A stretch of 64,000 bases of DNA from Pleodorina starrii (lineage: Eukaryota > Chlorophyta > Chlorophyceae > Chlamydomonadales > Volvocaceae): NCBI GenBank assembly GCA_030267565.1, contig BRXU01000012.1:1982501-2046500 (forward strand), in the 5' to 3' direction. The notes below the pieces were generated by a model. It saw nothing but the letters and a program-made list of their open reading frames with translations. It searched no databases and was not told the origin of the DNA. Made by a program: the position numbers and the translations under genes. How positions within the stretch are numbered: position 1 is the first letter of the stretch; every line of letters starts with the position of its first letter. Positions 11,270 through 23,203 of the stretch are shown piece by piece.

Positions 11270-12139
11270 CCCCGCCCAGGCAAAGAACCCCGGCAGCCTG
11301 ACCAAACCCCATGCCAAACACAACAAGACCTGCCCTTCGGGCATGCCCTAAAGCCACTCCTGCTACACACGCACTTGCTCTCCAATTAACTGCACCTTCT
11401 ATCGAAACCTAACCCGCATCCCTACCAGTCGAACACACGATTGGTCTTCTGCCCTACCAGCGAAACTGCAGCTCCACCGCATGTGTCGTGTCGGTCAAAA
11501 GGGTACCAAACCGGCATGGTACGACGAATCCCTCCCACAATGTCATTTGCCTTCACCATTCTTAATGGGCAGTAATTGCAGCAGTTGCCACAGCAAACCG
11601 CACATGTCCTCGACGCCCTCAGCCGGCTCTTGCCTCCTGCATCCGCGGTATGCCGCCTGCTGCTGCCCGAGGATTGGTGCGGCCCAACAAGGCCGTGACG
11701 CCAAACGCCAAAGCCGCCTGCGCGGCTTTCCCCATTCGCACAGAGATACCCAACGTGCCGAACGTGCGAGCCCAGGCCAGGGGCTGGGCCCTTCAGCCCC
11801 ATCGCACATAGCTGTTCAACGCCGTCACGAATCCCTAAATGGACATTGCACAGCCGTGTCCGGGCGCTGCACAGCGCAGCACCCCAGTCCGGCTCCAAGG
11901 CCATGTGCAAACCCCTTGCCGCCATGGCATATCGTCCACAACGTAAATCTTCCGCCACAAGGCACTGCTCGAACGGCGTCTATTCCCCTGACCCCGGTCA
12001 GCTATCTACACCCAGTTATGCAGCAGGCCGCTGCCAAGCTTCGGCTGCAAGCGGCCCACTGCTTCCGTTGCCGCCACCACAAAAGCAGCAGCGACTGCGA
12101 CAGGGTGGGTTGCGTGGTCGTTCAAAGCCCTGTGCAGCT

Positions 12140-14353
12140 CTACTTCTCGCGCGGCTGCGCCCACTCGACGCGAAGGATGAGGTTGTCGTACCCAAAGCCG
12201 TTGAGGTTGCGGATGGCGCGGTCCGCGTCCTCTCTGCACGATTAGGGGCACGCAACCCAAGAGCATTAGACCTGGGAAGGCAGTATTGCTGCTGTGGTTA
12301 TGCAAGTCCATACCAGGCTCACGGACTCGACTCCCCACCGAAATCTCCACTACATTTGACTGTACGTTCCACGAGGCGATCCCCACGCACCCGGCCCCCT
12401 CTCCCACACACACACACGTTACACCTCCCTCACCTATGCACGTAGTTGACAAAGGCAAAGCCCCTGTTCTCTCCGGTTTGCTTGTCGACCGCCAGGAAGA
12501 TGCGGGACACGGCGCCAAACGGCCGGAACAGCTCCTGCGAAACGGGGTGAACACGGACAGGGCAACTAAGCTGTATACAGGGGGTATCCAAGTGAAGCCG
12601 AATGGGGGCAGCATCAAGGCAAGCACGGCCCAGAACCCGCCCAGATGCCGATGGCTGTGATCCTCTTTTACATTGCGCCCGGCATCCGTCATGCCTCGTG
12701 CATCATCCGTCGTCCTGTACCATCCTTGCAAGAGCGGGGCCTGCAACTCCTTGCACCGCCGCCGCCGCTTATCTTCTCTAGCCTCAATGCTCGCGACTGC
12801 TGACCGCCCACGTGAGACCAGCAGCCAACCCGTGCAAAAGCCTGTGTCGGGCGCACCTGCAGGTCGCCCTCCGTCACGTCCTCCGAGAGGTTCGTGACCC
12901 TGATGGAGTTGTCCTCGCGCTTCTTCTGCATGCTCTCGCCGTCCCCACCAGGGCCCCGGTTGCGGACGTTCGGCGGCACATAGCTCCCCGGCTTTGGGCC
13001 GCCCATGCCAGGGCCGCTGGGCTTGCCGTCCTGGTACGGGTTAGGGCAACATGCATACACGAAATGAGGACGTGGAAGACAGCCACGCGGCAACACAGAC
13101 ACCCTAGGTCACCTTCGGCGAATGGTGTGCACGAGTCTGGTACGGGCACCTTTTCTCCAACAGATGCTAGGTAGGCCTGTACGGCCTTCGACTGCAGTGT
13201 ATCTTCGGCTACGGTTTGGGCAATAGCCGTGGCCTGTGATTTGACCATGATTTGGGCTACACCAAAATTTGGACATTACCGCAGCCTGGAAGTTTTCGGC
13301 AAGACAACACCCAGCCACCTCCCGACTACTCTGCACGCTTTGCTGCCCATTGCCGTGCGCCTGGCCACCGCCACGAACATCGCTCCCTAACCAATGGAAT
13401 TCCTTGGGTTGGGTTGTGTGCAAAACACGTACCATGTCCCACCTGTCAGACAAGCGTCTGTTTCCAAGCCGCTCGTGCCATTTCGTTCACGTTTTCACGC
13501 CGCTTTATCACGGCCTGTCCGCATACCTTGAGACGCAACCCTCCCCACCACACACACGCGAACATATTGTGCACATTCAGTCTGATGCCTCCAGCCAGGA
13601 AGGCCACAGTCTCCCATCCCCCACCCCCCAAGCCTTTCCCGCCCTACCTCCTCCGGGGGCTTCTCCGCCTCCTTCAGCAGGCCCTTAGCGCGCAGCAGCT
13701 CACGCTCCATGCGCTTCTTGTAAAGCATGTCCTTGATGCTGCGACACGGAGAGGAACGGCCCAAGTAAACAAACTATCCTGCTTCCAATAACAGTGATGA
13801 TGTCTGACGGCCTACTTTCGCGCGCGTACCTGCCAGAGATAACCGTCTTATCGGCGGTTGCAAGTACTTGCTGGATATCCGTGGCCTTCTTCTCCTGTGT
13901 CGTGGCTTTGATCTGGCGCACGCGCTCGAAGGGGATCTCCTCCACCGCCTGGACTGTGACCGAATCCTGCGGCGTCTCCCGAGCTGCCAGGCCAAACCTA
14001 GGCCATTTCCGCCGGTCCTCCGAGACCTGTAACACCATTAAGGGCAAAGCGATCAAAAGGACTGACCACACTCGTCCAAAGCGCGCCGCCGCGGTTTAAC
14101 AGGCCATAAATGCGGACGCACCCTGCAGATCAAATTTTACATAGAACAAGATGAACTGACGCACCTTGTACACCTTCTTCTCCACCGTCACCACCTTAAT
14201 TTTGGTGGTCTTCTTCAGCGCATCGCCCTTCTCGTTCTTGTAATACTCGATCACAGTTTTGATTCCGTTATCGTCAGGGCCCTTGGTTACCGTCGGAGGC
14301 AGCAGGTCCTCATCATCTAGCGTGTCTCCCCAGCGAAGTTTGCCCCGGCTCAT
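12140..14353 (-). CDS. EIF3G: eukaryotic translation initiation factor 3 subunit G
   Basis: RNA-binding subunit of the eIF3 complex, acting in cytoplasmic translation initiation and scanning. Six exons (14353-14165, 14026-13830, 13738-13648, 13030-12857, 12534-12434, 12233-12140) give 281 aa with consistent phases. The N-terminus (LRWGD, DDEDLLPP, NGIKTVIEY) and the RRKWPRFG segment are typical of eIF3g. Residues 199-281 are the RRM: RNP-like RIFLAV and NRGFAFVNYV strands, then DADRAI and the ending LILRVEWAQPREK. The CCHC zinc knuckle that precedes the linker in plant and animal eIF3g is absent; exon 3 encodes a basic helix (MLYKKRMERELLRAKGLLKE) instead. The ATG at 14353 gives the conserved N-terminus. 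Confidence 0.95.
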
Positions 14354-17300
14354 TTTGGGAGTGTTTGTTCGCGCTTCCCTTTGGTGGTACGGGGCGTCGG
14401 TAAGGAAAACAGGGACTGCTCGTGGGCTAGGGGTGCTAAACCTATACCAACTGAGGGCGCTGCGACTTAACGGTTGGGCAATTCTCACGACAGTATTGTA
14501 CGGCACGCCGCCAAATACACAGGGCTTCAGTACTTTTTTCTTGATTAGCGCCTGCAATTTGTACCAATTACTTTCAATTTAAAACACACCCTTAAGTCGT
14601 GTACACTAGACCGGCAACGTAATATCTGCCAGAGCGATGTGCCACAGTATTACAACTCTGTATAATGAGCAAGGCGTTGATTGCACGCGGCCCAAAGCTA
14701 GCTGAAAACCATATGTGCCTGAACCAACCCAACGTGTCGACAATGGGGAAGCTTCGACATGATCATTGTATTGACGTTTAATTCACTTCTAGTCTTGCTA
14801 CCAGCGGGTCGTGGCGATGCACCAAAGTGCTGGCGCGAAGCACACCCACTGCTCCCTGACCACGTTTTCACTGGCCCGGGATAAGCCCAACGAGGGGTTT
14901 GTCGTGTCGGAACTATGGCCCTTGTACGTGCCCTACCTCGAGGGCCTGCTGCCGATCTCCCGTGCAATCTTCGGCGCAGCGTGCACCTGCGTGCCCTGAC
15001 ACCTGCGCGGGTTCTGGCATCATCTCCCACCCCCCAGCCCCAGGCGTGTAGCACGAACCCCACACAAGGAGCCCATTTTCCCACGCGATGCAGTTTCCCT
15101 TGGTGCACGCATCACTGTTCGGTCGGACCAAATACACAGGCTGCCATCCGAAGAGCGGTGCCCTAAGCCGGTGCATTACACAAGGCAGCGCGAGGGATAA
15201 CAAGATTTGTCCCCAGAGGCTCCCAGCAGCTCAGGGCTCCCACTACGACTGTGTGGCAATTGAGTGGAACGTCTCTGACCTGTCCGCATTACGCGTTTCG
15301 ATGTAAGGTTTCGCCCCTTCAGTTATCAGAGAAGTGTGGAGCTGTTACCGAAGGGTTGAGAAACCGCCGAATGGACAGCAGCGCGGCCAGGCGCGATCTC
15401 GTTCGGTGACGAGGGGTGACGCTTCCGCAATGGTGATTACGGTGTCGCACCGAAAGGCTGCTCCGCATCTTGGGCAATGCGGGCCGGCGTGGCAAAGGGA
15501 CGAAAAAGTCGGGCTGCCGGACAGAGTGGGCGCTTCAGGGACGCCTATGACGAGGGTCGTAGGAAACTGTGATAGCGCCGCGGCTTGTGCGCTTTGACAC
15601 ACACGCAACAGGACAGGAGCCACGAAGAGAGCACAGATGGCAGGGGCCGCTGGAGGCACCACCGTGCATTCAGCATGTCCCGCACGCGTCGTCATGGCGA
15701 TGATGTGTATGAACCCAGAGCAAGCAGGCCGATTGTGCTTGAGATGTTTATCGTAGGCCTCGAGAGCAGGCTCGATGTTCCTGACGTTGGCCGGACAGTC
15801 GAGGCTCGGTGCCTGCCTGTATGCGTGCATCGTTGTGCCGGCTGGCTGCGCCTGGAGGATGCTGTACACGAGGAAACGGTGATCTGGCGCACGGCAAGTC
15901 ACGATCCAGCTGTCCTGCATTCTCCAGGCAGCATGTGGATCCAGCTGGCTCTCCGCGCCCCTCTGGCTTCCTTTCTTGCCGACAAACACACCCCACCGGC
16001 CTGCAGGCTGGCATGCAGGCGGCGCGCCCTGCCTCCCTCACCTGCAAGCCCACGGCCGCCTGCCAGGCGGTTCGGCACCCGTGTGCTGCTCCCCGACGGC
16101 AATGTCGTCGTTACCGTACCAGCGTGTAGTGGTGCAACACAGCAGCCGTCACGCACGATGCAGCGGGCGAAGCAGGTACGGGCAATGAGGTAAACCCGGT
16201 GTGCCGGCTTCAGGAGGACGCCGGAACCAGCAGCTGCCTGTGCCCTGTCGTACGCTTAGAAGCGCTCGACCAGCCCGCACCAGCCGTCGACATGACAAGC
16301 CCACCTGCTATCATTCTGCCCTTTGGGCCTCCAATCACCAGCTCTACACCAGTAATGGGGTGCCGCTCGAGAGCCATACCGGCCTTTGGGACCTCACGCT
16401 GCTAACATTAATCGTTTGCAACACCGCGCCAAGCAGGCTCCGCACCGCAATGTGCCAGAACCAAAGCCAAATCGGTTCGTGGGTTCCATGTGAGGCCCGC
16501 GCGTTCGTAGGGCCACCACGGACCGACGCGACGGCGGCATGTGGGAGCTCCTTACCGCACGGCCCCATAACACACTCCACGCCCATCCATACGCCTCCAC
16601 GCCAACCAAGCCGCTAGGAGGACGACCTCGACGCAGCTGCCGCGCAGCTCGGGGCTAGCGGGAGCGCCACCGCCAGTGCCCGGCTGTCTCCTGCCGCAGA
16701 CCCGTCCGCCAGCCAAGCACCGGCTGAATGTAGGAAGTAACGAAGGGTCATCAGTGACGGCATTCAGCCATCGCCCAGCGCACTGGAGCGGCCAGCGCCT
16801 CAGGTTGTGACGCAAGGCGGGTAAGGCCACATCGAGGCGGGGACTGCCGCCTGCCTGCCGCACAGGCTCACCAGCCACGTCTCCAGCGCGGCCCGTAGCA
16901 GGCAGTTCCATGGTCGTTCTTGCCACGAGCCGGCGGCTGACCTTCTGTTCGCTGCTGCGGCAGCGGTGGCGACCGGCCAGGTCATATCGCCCCGCCCAGG
17001 CCCGAGGTCACATCGCCCCGCGCAGGCCCGACGAGCGCGCCGCAGCTCCTGCGTGCAGGCGCCTCGCGGAGCGCTGCTGTCTGCGTAGGGCTGTGGGGGC
17101 GGTACCGACGCCCGCGACGGCTGAAGCACGGGGGAGCGGGCCCTTCCTCCCCGGGCCACAGCGTCCGTAGCGCTGCCATTCCGATACTCCGCTGATTGGC
17201 ACAAGCAGCCCGATGCACATCCGACCTGATCCAGCCGCTGCACGGCCAAAAGAGCACGCGTGCGGCAAAGCATCAGTCACCAGGTGTCCAGGTCCATGTG

Positions 17301-17357
17301 AAGGCGGGCGGGGAGCGGCTATCCAAGGCTCGCCGTTAGGGAGAGGGCAGTTTGGGC
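14354..17357. other. intergenic region with no recognised gene
   Basis: Should contain the eIF3g promoter at its left end and the 3' end of UPF3 at its right. Base composition is more balanced than in the coding blocks. Open frames of 70-215 codons occur on both strands; none shows a domain I recognise. Confidence 0.5.
15345..15989 (-). other. uncharacterised 214-codon open frame
   Basis: Longest frame of the 3-kb gap on the minus strand. Its middle part (for example SWIVTCRAPDHRFLVYSIL and NIEPALEAYDKHLKHNRPAC) has ordinary protein-like composition rather than the Ala/Pro/Arg bias of chance frames here. No family, start codon or splice partners could be fixed, and a 202-codon plus-strand frame overlaps it. 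It could be an exon of an unannotated gene or chance. Confidence 0.15.
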
Positions 17358-17362
17358 TTACA
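17358..17362 (-). terminator. possible TGTAA poly(A) signal of UPF3
   Basis: TTACA on the plus strand about 525 bases past the UPF3 stop codon, in keeping with algal 3' UTR lengths. Confidence 0.4.
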
Positions 17363-17886
17363 ACGCGCGCCTCGCATAGGAAGCCGGTGGGAATCTCGGA
17401 TGTCAAGCAAGAAGAGAAAAGCCGACAAATGTGCATGCCAGTATTGCCAGACCGTGTTACGCCTGCGGCAGCACGCCTCTACAGCTACAGCAAGGATTCG
17501 GCCTTCCCGGCCCGGCCCTTTTTCCACCGCCTTCGCAAAGTACCAGCAGTCATCCGCGGCGTGGTGGTCCGTCTGATGCAATAGGCACCCCCCTGGTTGC
17601 ACCCGGCGGCCGTGCACCTTGCCGCCGGCAGTGACGCCCAGCCTCGCCGGGCGGGCAGATTGCTCGGGCGCTGTGGGGCGCTGGCTGCGGTGTGCACCGG
17701 AGCGGGCCGGGCAGGACCTGGCGCGCCTCACCCAGAGTGGGGGCGAAGACGCAGAAATGACAGCAGCGCTCTCGGGAGGGAGCGCAAGGACAAGGGCGCC
17801 GTCGGGCAGGCTGGCGGTCAGACCCTCCAGGCCAACTGTGCTCACCTTGTTCAAAAGCACAGGTGTACCGACAGCGACTGCTTCCG

Positions 17887-20336
17887 TCATCCGTTCGTGT
17901 TGCTCCCGCCTGCGGCCCCTCCTCCGCTGTCGCCTCCGCCTGGGGCTGTGCTGCTTGTGCCCCGGGCCCTCAGAGACCCGGGCACGTACATCTGGAAGCC
18001 CGCGCGGACCTTCTTGCCCGACGGCCGCGACGTCGCCGCTGCCAGAGCAGCTGCGGCAGCTGCGGACGCCGTGGCTGCCAGACCCTCGTCGCCCAGCGCC
18101 CCATCCAATGGCGCCGAGGCGCCGGCCGCGGAGCCGCCAGCCGCCGAGGACATGGTCGCGGCTGCGGCCGCCTTACCGCCGGTCCGCTCTCCGGACGCCG
18201 GGGCCGAAGGCTGCGCCTTGGCCTTGGCGGGCTGCGCGGGTGCTGCAGCAACAGCGCCGCTGCTGGCTCCGCTGGATTCGTCGTTGGAGGCTTGCGCCTG
18301 CTTGCTGATCCGAGGCGGCCCTTGCTGTTGGTGCTGCTGCTGCCTCGGCGCCTGCGCCTCCTGGGTCGTCTTCTTAGCGGCGGCTGCAGCTGCCGCGGCG
18401 GCTGCGGCAGCCGCAGGCGCTGCAGAGGCCGGCTGGCTGCCACCTGACGCCGCCTGCAATGCAAGTCACCGCACGGCAGACGAGCGCAACGTTAGCGCGT
18501 GGCTTTCCGTTTGGCCTTTTGCAGACATGCTTCCTTGTCGGCACCCTGCGCCCTGCCGTTTTGTTCAATCAGTCAATTGAAGCAAACGGAGTGGCGCACA
18601 TGCATACCCTAGCGCGACGTGGCCCGGGACACCCACCTGCGTGGGGCGCGCCTCCCCGCCCTTGACCAGCAGTGCCCGCGGCGTGGCCGAAGACGGCTGC
18701 CGCGCAGCCGAAGGTGCCTCCGCCTGCCCTGCTGCTCCTCGGGCCACCCCCTGCTGCGCGGCAGCAGCAGCAGCCCGCCCCGCCGCCCCCCCGCGCGCCT
18801 TCCCGCTCTCCTGGCCCTGCGCCGCACCGCCGCTGTCGGCCGCCGCCTGCTGCGACGGCCGCGCCTCACCCCGGCTGCCGCTGCCAGCACTCGGCTTTTC
18901 CGCAACCGCCGAGGAGACCTCCTTGGGTTGCCCCTTGGAAGCCGCGCCGGGCCTCGTCAGCAGAGTGACAGTGGGCGCAGCGGGCTCCGCAGCCGCCTCG
19001 GCCGGGCCGGGCCGGGCGCTCCTGCCAGCGGCGCCCCGGGCTGCCGGCTGCTTACTAGCGGTCGCTTCCGCCTGCTGCCCCTTGCCCGGCCGCTCCCGCC
19101 GCGCGCCCTTCGTGGCGCCGGCGTCTACCGCCGTGGTGGCGGTGAGGGCTGCTGTGGCGGCTGCCGCCGCTGCCGCGGCGGCTGCCCGAGCGGCCTTGCC
19201 GGCCGCCGCCCCGCGCCCCGCCTCCTGCAGCGGAGCCTGCACCTGCTGGATCAGGTCCTGCTTGCTCTGTTTCGCCTTCGATGCGGCCCGCATGCCCCCA
19301 AGGCGGTTTCCGCCCTCGGCGTACTTGCGGACAAGATACTGCATGAGGCGCGACATGACCACCTTGCCCTCGCTGCTTTCGCTGGCGATGGTGGTCACCA
19401 CCGGCGCTTCAGCGGCGCCTGCACCAGGGGGAGCGGCGGCGCTGTTCGGAGGAGCCTGGCCGGCCTCGTATGCCTCCAGAAAGGCAAGGTAGTCCGCGTC
19501 TGCGTGCGAATAACGGCGTCAGGCAGCAAAGTAATCTTCGACGATCAGCGGGCTTAGGTTGCAGCCGAAGACGAGCCATAGTGAGAAGAAGCCAGCAGTG
19601 GAGTTCACGGAGTTTGCGGCGGGGGGGGGGGGTTGCAACAGTCCGGATGGCACCGTGGGGTGAGGCGCCGACCCAGCGTCACTGTTATGACCCCTCAGAA
19701 TGGGGCAGAGGGCCACCCGGAGCGGGGCTGTGCGTCAACCTTATGGGTCTTCATCCCGCGCCCCGCTGTCCTTGACCCTTACACCTCGTTTGGCGCCGGG
19801 CGGCAAGAGTATCTGCGCAGACGGTGGAAGGCCCCGGGCCACCAGGACACGGGCAGGGCCCCGCCCAACCGCTCGATCTCGCGGCCTACCCTTTTCAATC
19901 GTCCCTTCCAGCGGGTGAGGTTTCTCCTCCTGCACAGGGACCTTCTGCAGCGGTGCATATTCGACGGAGCACCTGTACTGGTGGCCTTTTTGACCGATGA
20001 AGACGTGCCCATCAAAGCGCTGCTTGAACTCGTAAACATCTTCGGCAGTAAGAAAATTGACGTATGCGCGGGAGAAGACCACCCGCTTTAGGCTGCGGAA
20101 GCAGTAACAAGAACAAGTTGTCAAACATAGACCACGGGCGTACAGGCAATCTGATGTGCCAAGCCCGTGAGCATTTTGAGGAATTTAGCTACGCACCTGA
20201 CTTTGCCTGGGAAGTATGACAGCCAAGTGTAGCGACCGCCCGCCAGGTTGTCCAAAACCGTCTTCCAGGTTGCCTCCGTCATGCCGGGCGGCAAATTGCG
20301 GATCACTACTTTCGTTTTGGGGCGTGCTCCGCTCAT
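17887..20336 (-). CDS. UPF3: UPF3 nonsense-mediated mRNA decay factor
   Basis: Bridges the exon junction complex and UPF2/UPF1 in nonsense-mediated decay. Four exons (20336-20197, 20092-19890, 19499-18637, 18453-17887) give 590 aa with consistent phases. Residues 1-130 are the Smg4/UPF3 RRM-like domain: KTKVVIRNLPPGMTEATW, then FSRAYVNF, YEFKQRFDGHVFI, YRCSVEYAPLQKVP and EGTIEK-DADYLAFLEAY, all close to the family consensus. The remaining 450 residues are Ala/Gly/Gln-rich and probably disordered. Near residues 548-562, KVRAGFQMYVPGSLR resembles the C-terminal exon-junction-complex binding motif of animal UPF3. The ATG at 20336 sits just before the conserved KTKVVIR strand, as in relatives. 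Confidence 0.93.
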
Positions 20337-23203
20337 TCTTCTGCAACTGTCGATTCGTTGCCCCTATCTAATGCTCAAGCTTTCTTGGCAGGCAACCTCT
20401 GGGCGTAGCGCTACATGTTGTATATGAAATCGACAGATCAAAATGTGTCATATACATACCTACGCAATTGGCGCTAACGCACAGTTTCCGTACGGTGGCG
20501 GCCGTACAGTTCGCGGCCGTACAAGTAGTTGGGAGTTCATGGGTGCGGAGGGCGGGAAGTGGCGGGAGGGAGTGGTGGGAACGGAGGGAACGATCAGAGG
20601 GCGGGAACAAAGAAATTGCAGGGGGAGCAGCGGGAACCGAGGGATTGCGCGGGAAGCTGCTTTCTCTAGGAACCAATGCACGCCATGCACGGCATACTTT
20701 TATCAGGGCCAGGATATGTTGGTTCTAGCTCCTCACTTTCTCCGCTTCAATGCACTAAGGGCCCGCTGGGCCCGCTGACCCGCTACCGTATTCCCTTCCC
20801 AGGGGCTGGAGCCCGCTTCTGTGAGTCACACAGCCTGTCCACCTCCACCGCCTAGAAGCTTTCCCTTCGAGTGCAGGTGCAGGTGCAGGACATTACAAAC
20901 GTGCGCTTACAGGACGAGCCCGGCTAGCGCACCGCCGCCCATCCCTCAAACCCGCAGCATCCCGTCCACCAGTTCCGGAGCGCACAGCCCGGCGGGAGGC
21001 CTCCTCATGTCGACCAAGCCGCCCCGACCCGGGCAGTCACACGTCGCCCGCTCCGCTCTGCGCCACATCGCGCCGCCGCCGCAACGAATCGGCCAAACTC
21101 CAAACTACTGCCAGCGCGAACGTCGTCGGCGGTCCTCAGGGTCAACCGCCACACGGACCTTTCCAGAACGCCCCCAGATTGTGCACGTCGTCGGTCCGAA
21201 CTTCCCGGGCCCAAGCCGACCACACCGCCATAAGGGACCACTGCAACCTTGCAAGCAAACGAGAAGGGCATGCGGCGCATGCCCCGGGGGGGCTCTCTCT
21301 GCGCCTGCGGGGCGGCGCCGATCAAAATGTCAGAAAGAGCGCGCTTCAACCCGCACGATGGACCACCCGTACGATGCCGTACTCGTTCAGCAACCCTCCC
21401 TGGACGGGGGCCTGGCTGCAACAACAAAAGAGATGGGAATACACGGGGGATACGCGACGCGCGCAATATCGCCGCGGAAGGGCGCCTAGCACGGCCCAGT
21501 AGACTGGATGGCCGCACCGCGCCGCACCACGTCGCTCGGCGGAGGACGTCGCGACGCCGGCAGCACCCACCGGGGTCCGATCTAAACCAACTCCCTCAAT
21601 AGACCACATCGTCCCACGCTCCCACGTGCACAGTAGGGGTGCACGACAGGTTTGGAGGACGGCTCCGATAGCCGGCGCCGCTCCGAAACGTCGCCCCGCT
21701 GGACGCGGAATCAACAGCTGGTGTTCAGGCGCCTCGCCATCCGAGTAACACGCCCAGCAATGAGCTAACAGAGGAGGTCCAACGCAACATGCGCCGCCGC
21801 CGCAATGACAACAGGGAGCAGCCAAACCTCAAGGACCCTACCCCGACGGCAAACCGATTGTAGCGTGCGCAGGAATACAACATTTGGGGCAGGACTACAG
21901 CACGACATTCGTACATAACGGCCATAACTGCAGAAATGCACGGCAACCGGACCGACCGTCAATATAAAAAACAACAGCGATGCATCGCGGTCCGTGGCCT
22001 GAGGTCGGCCGGGTAATCATGACGGGTGGGAGGGGAGGTAGGAGCCGTGCAGTGCAGCGCCAACCTCCCAAGTAAGGGTAAGGTCAGGCGGGGCCACCCG
22101 GGGGGGGGTTGCGGCCGTCAAGAGCGTCCAACATCCGTGAACAGATACAGCCCCGCAGCTGTGTAACAGCATGCCAAGTAAAAGAATGACGTGAAATTTC
22201 ATCGTGTCTCCGTGTCTTGCTCCTGTGTCCTTGCAATCATTAGGACGTCACACCTCAAAAACATACCGGTACGGTACCCACCACACGCCTTGTTGTCAAG
22301 CAAAAATCACCTCACCAACCGCGGCCCCATCATCAAACTTTTCTTCGCCGCTGCATCAACGAAATTGTTACTGTGCTGTACCCTGTACGCTGTTGTCACG
22401 ATTTTATCTTCTCTCGCCTGCTTCCAACACGGCACGGCGCATTGCGTGGCAGTGGACTCGGGTGCCTGAAGGCATCCACCCGGCCTCCCGCCATCCAACC
22501 GCCGCGCCACCGGCCAAAACGGTCCCCTCGACCCAGCCCGGCCCAAATGCCATTTACCACCACCCTCACCGCTATGAATACCAAGGGCGCATCCGCATTC
22601 GCATCTTCATGTACTGTGCACAGCACGTAGGCACGCGCACCGAGCCGCAGCGAGCGGCACCGAAGGCATCTCCACAACCGACTCAAATCTTCTCTTCCAA
22701 ATTGTACAAACCGAAAACTGCTACTTACTGAATGAACTACCGAGTGAACATCACCCAAACTCCTACCTACACAACAAGACTACGCAACACCACCAACGGA
22801 AAAGGAAATGCCAGGGTAAACACGAAATTGACCGCCGCGGAGCGAGGACCGGGCGGGAGCCCGCTCTTGCCAGACGGGAGACTCAGGGCGGGCCCCGCAA
22901 CGAGAAAACCTGCAGGAGTTGCGCTACAGCCCTCCTGCGCCGCGACAGCGGCAGCGCAAGCGACCTGCCGTACACAAGGCCCACCTGGAGGAACCACCCG
23001 GTGCGCGCCAGCACACAAAATACCGACTTGACCGACTGCGACTGCCTCATGATAGTGATGATGATGATGATGATAATGTTGAAGAAGATGATGATGATGA
23101 TGAACAACCGCAATCCCGAGAACGTTTCTCTCTGTGATGTACAGCTCAACCGCCACCCGCCGCCAGCGGCCCCGGGCCGGCCGCCGACACGCCACCGGTC
23201 CGC
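20337..23203. other. intergenic region with no recognised gene
   Basis: Upstream of UPF3 and downstream of the membrane-protein gene. I found no conserved protein or RNA gene. TTACA pentamers at 20893 and 20907 could end the minus-strand membrane-protein transcript, but they are 2.3 kb from its stop codon. Mutually overlapping frames of up to 222 codons on both strands have no recognisable domains. Confidence 0.5.
23051..23104. repeat. (GAT)n microsatellite
   Basis: Imperfect GAT/GAA triplets about 100 bases beyond the stop codon of the membrane-protein gene, hence probably in its 3' UTR. In one plus frame it would encode an Asp run, but no gene surrounds it. Confidence 0.7.

Noticed and set aside
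11422..11958. 178-codon minus-strand frame downstream of eIF3g
   Set aside because: Lies in the probable eIF3g 3' UTR; Cys/Arg/Gly-rich with no recognisable domain, and other frames of similar length overlap it on the plus strand.
13031..13647. Possible zinc-knuckle exon of eIF3g in intron 3
   Set aside because: The only Cys/His cluster on the minus strand (CSPNHGQITGHGYC) lacks the second Cys of a CCHC knuckle, and flanking exons already join in phase.
22919..23137. Plus-strand frame with an Asp run
   Set aside because: Product of the (GAT)n microsatellite; no conserved sequence around it and it overlaps the 3' flank of the minus-strand membrane-protein gene.
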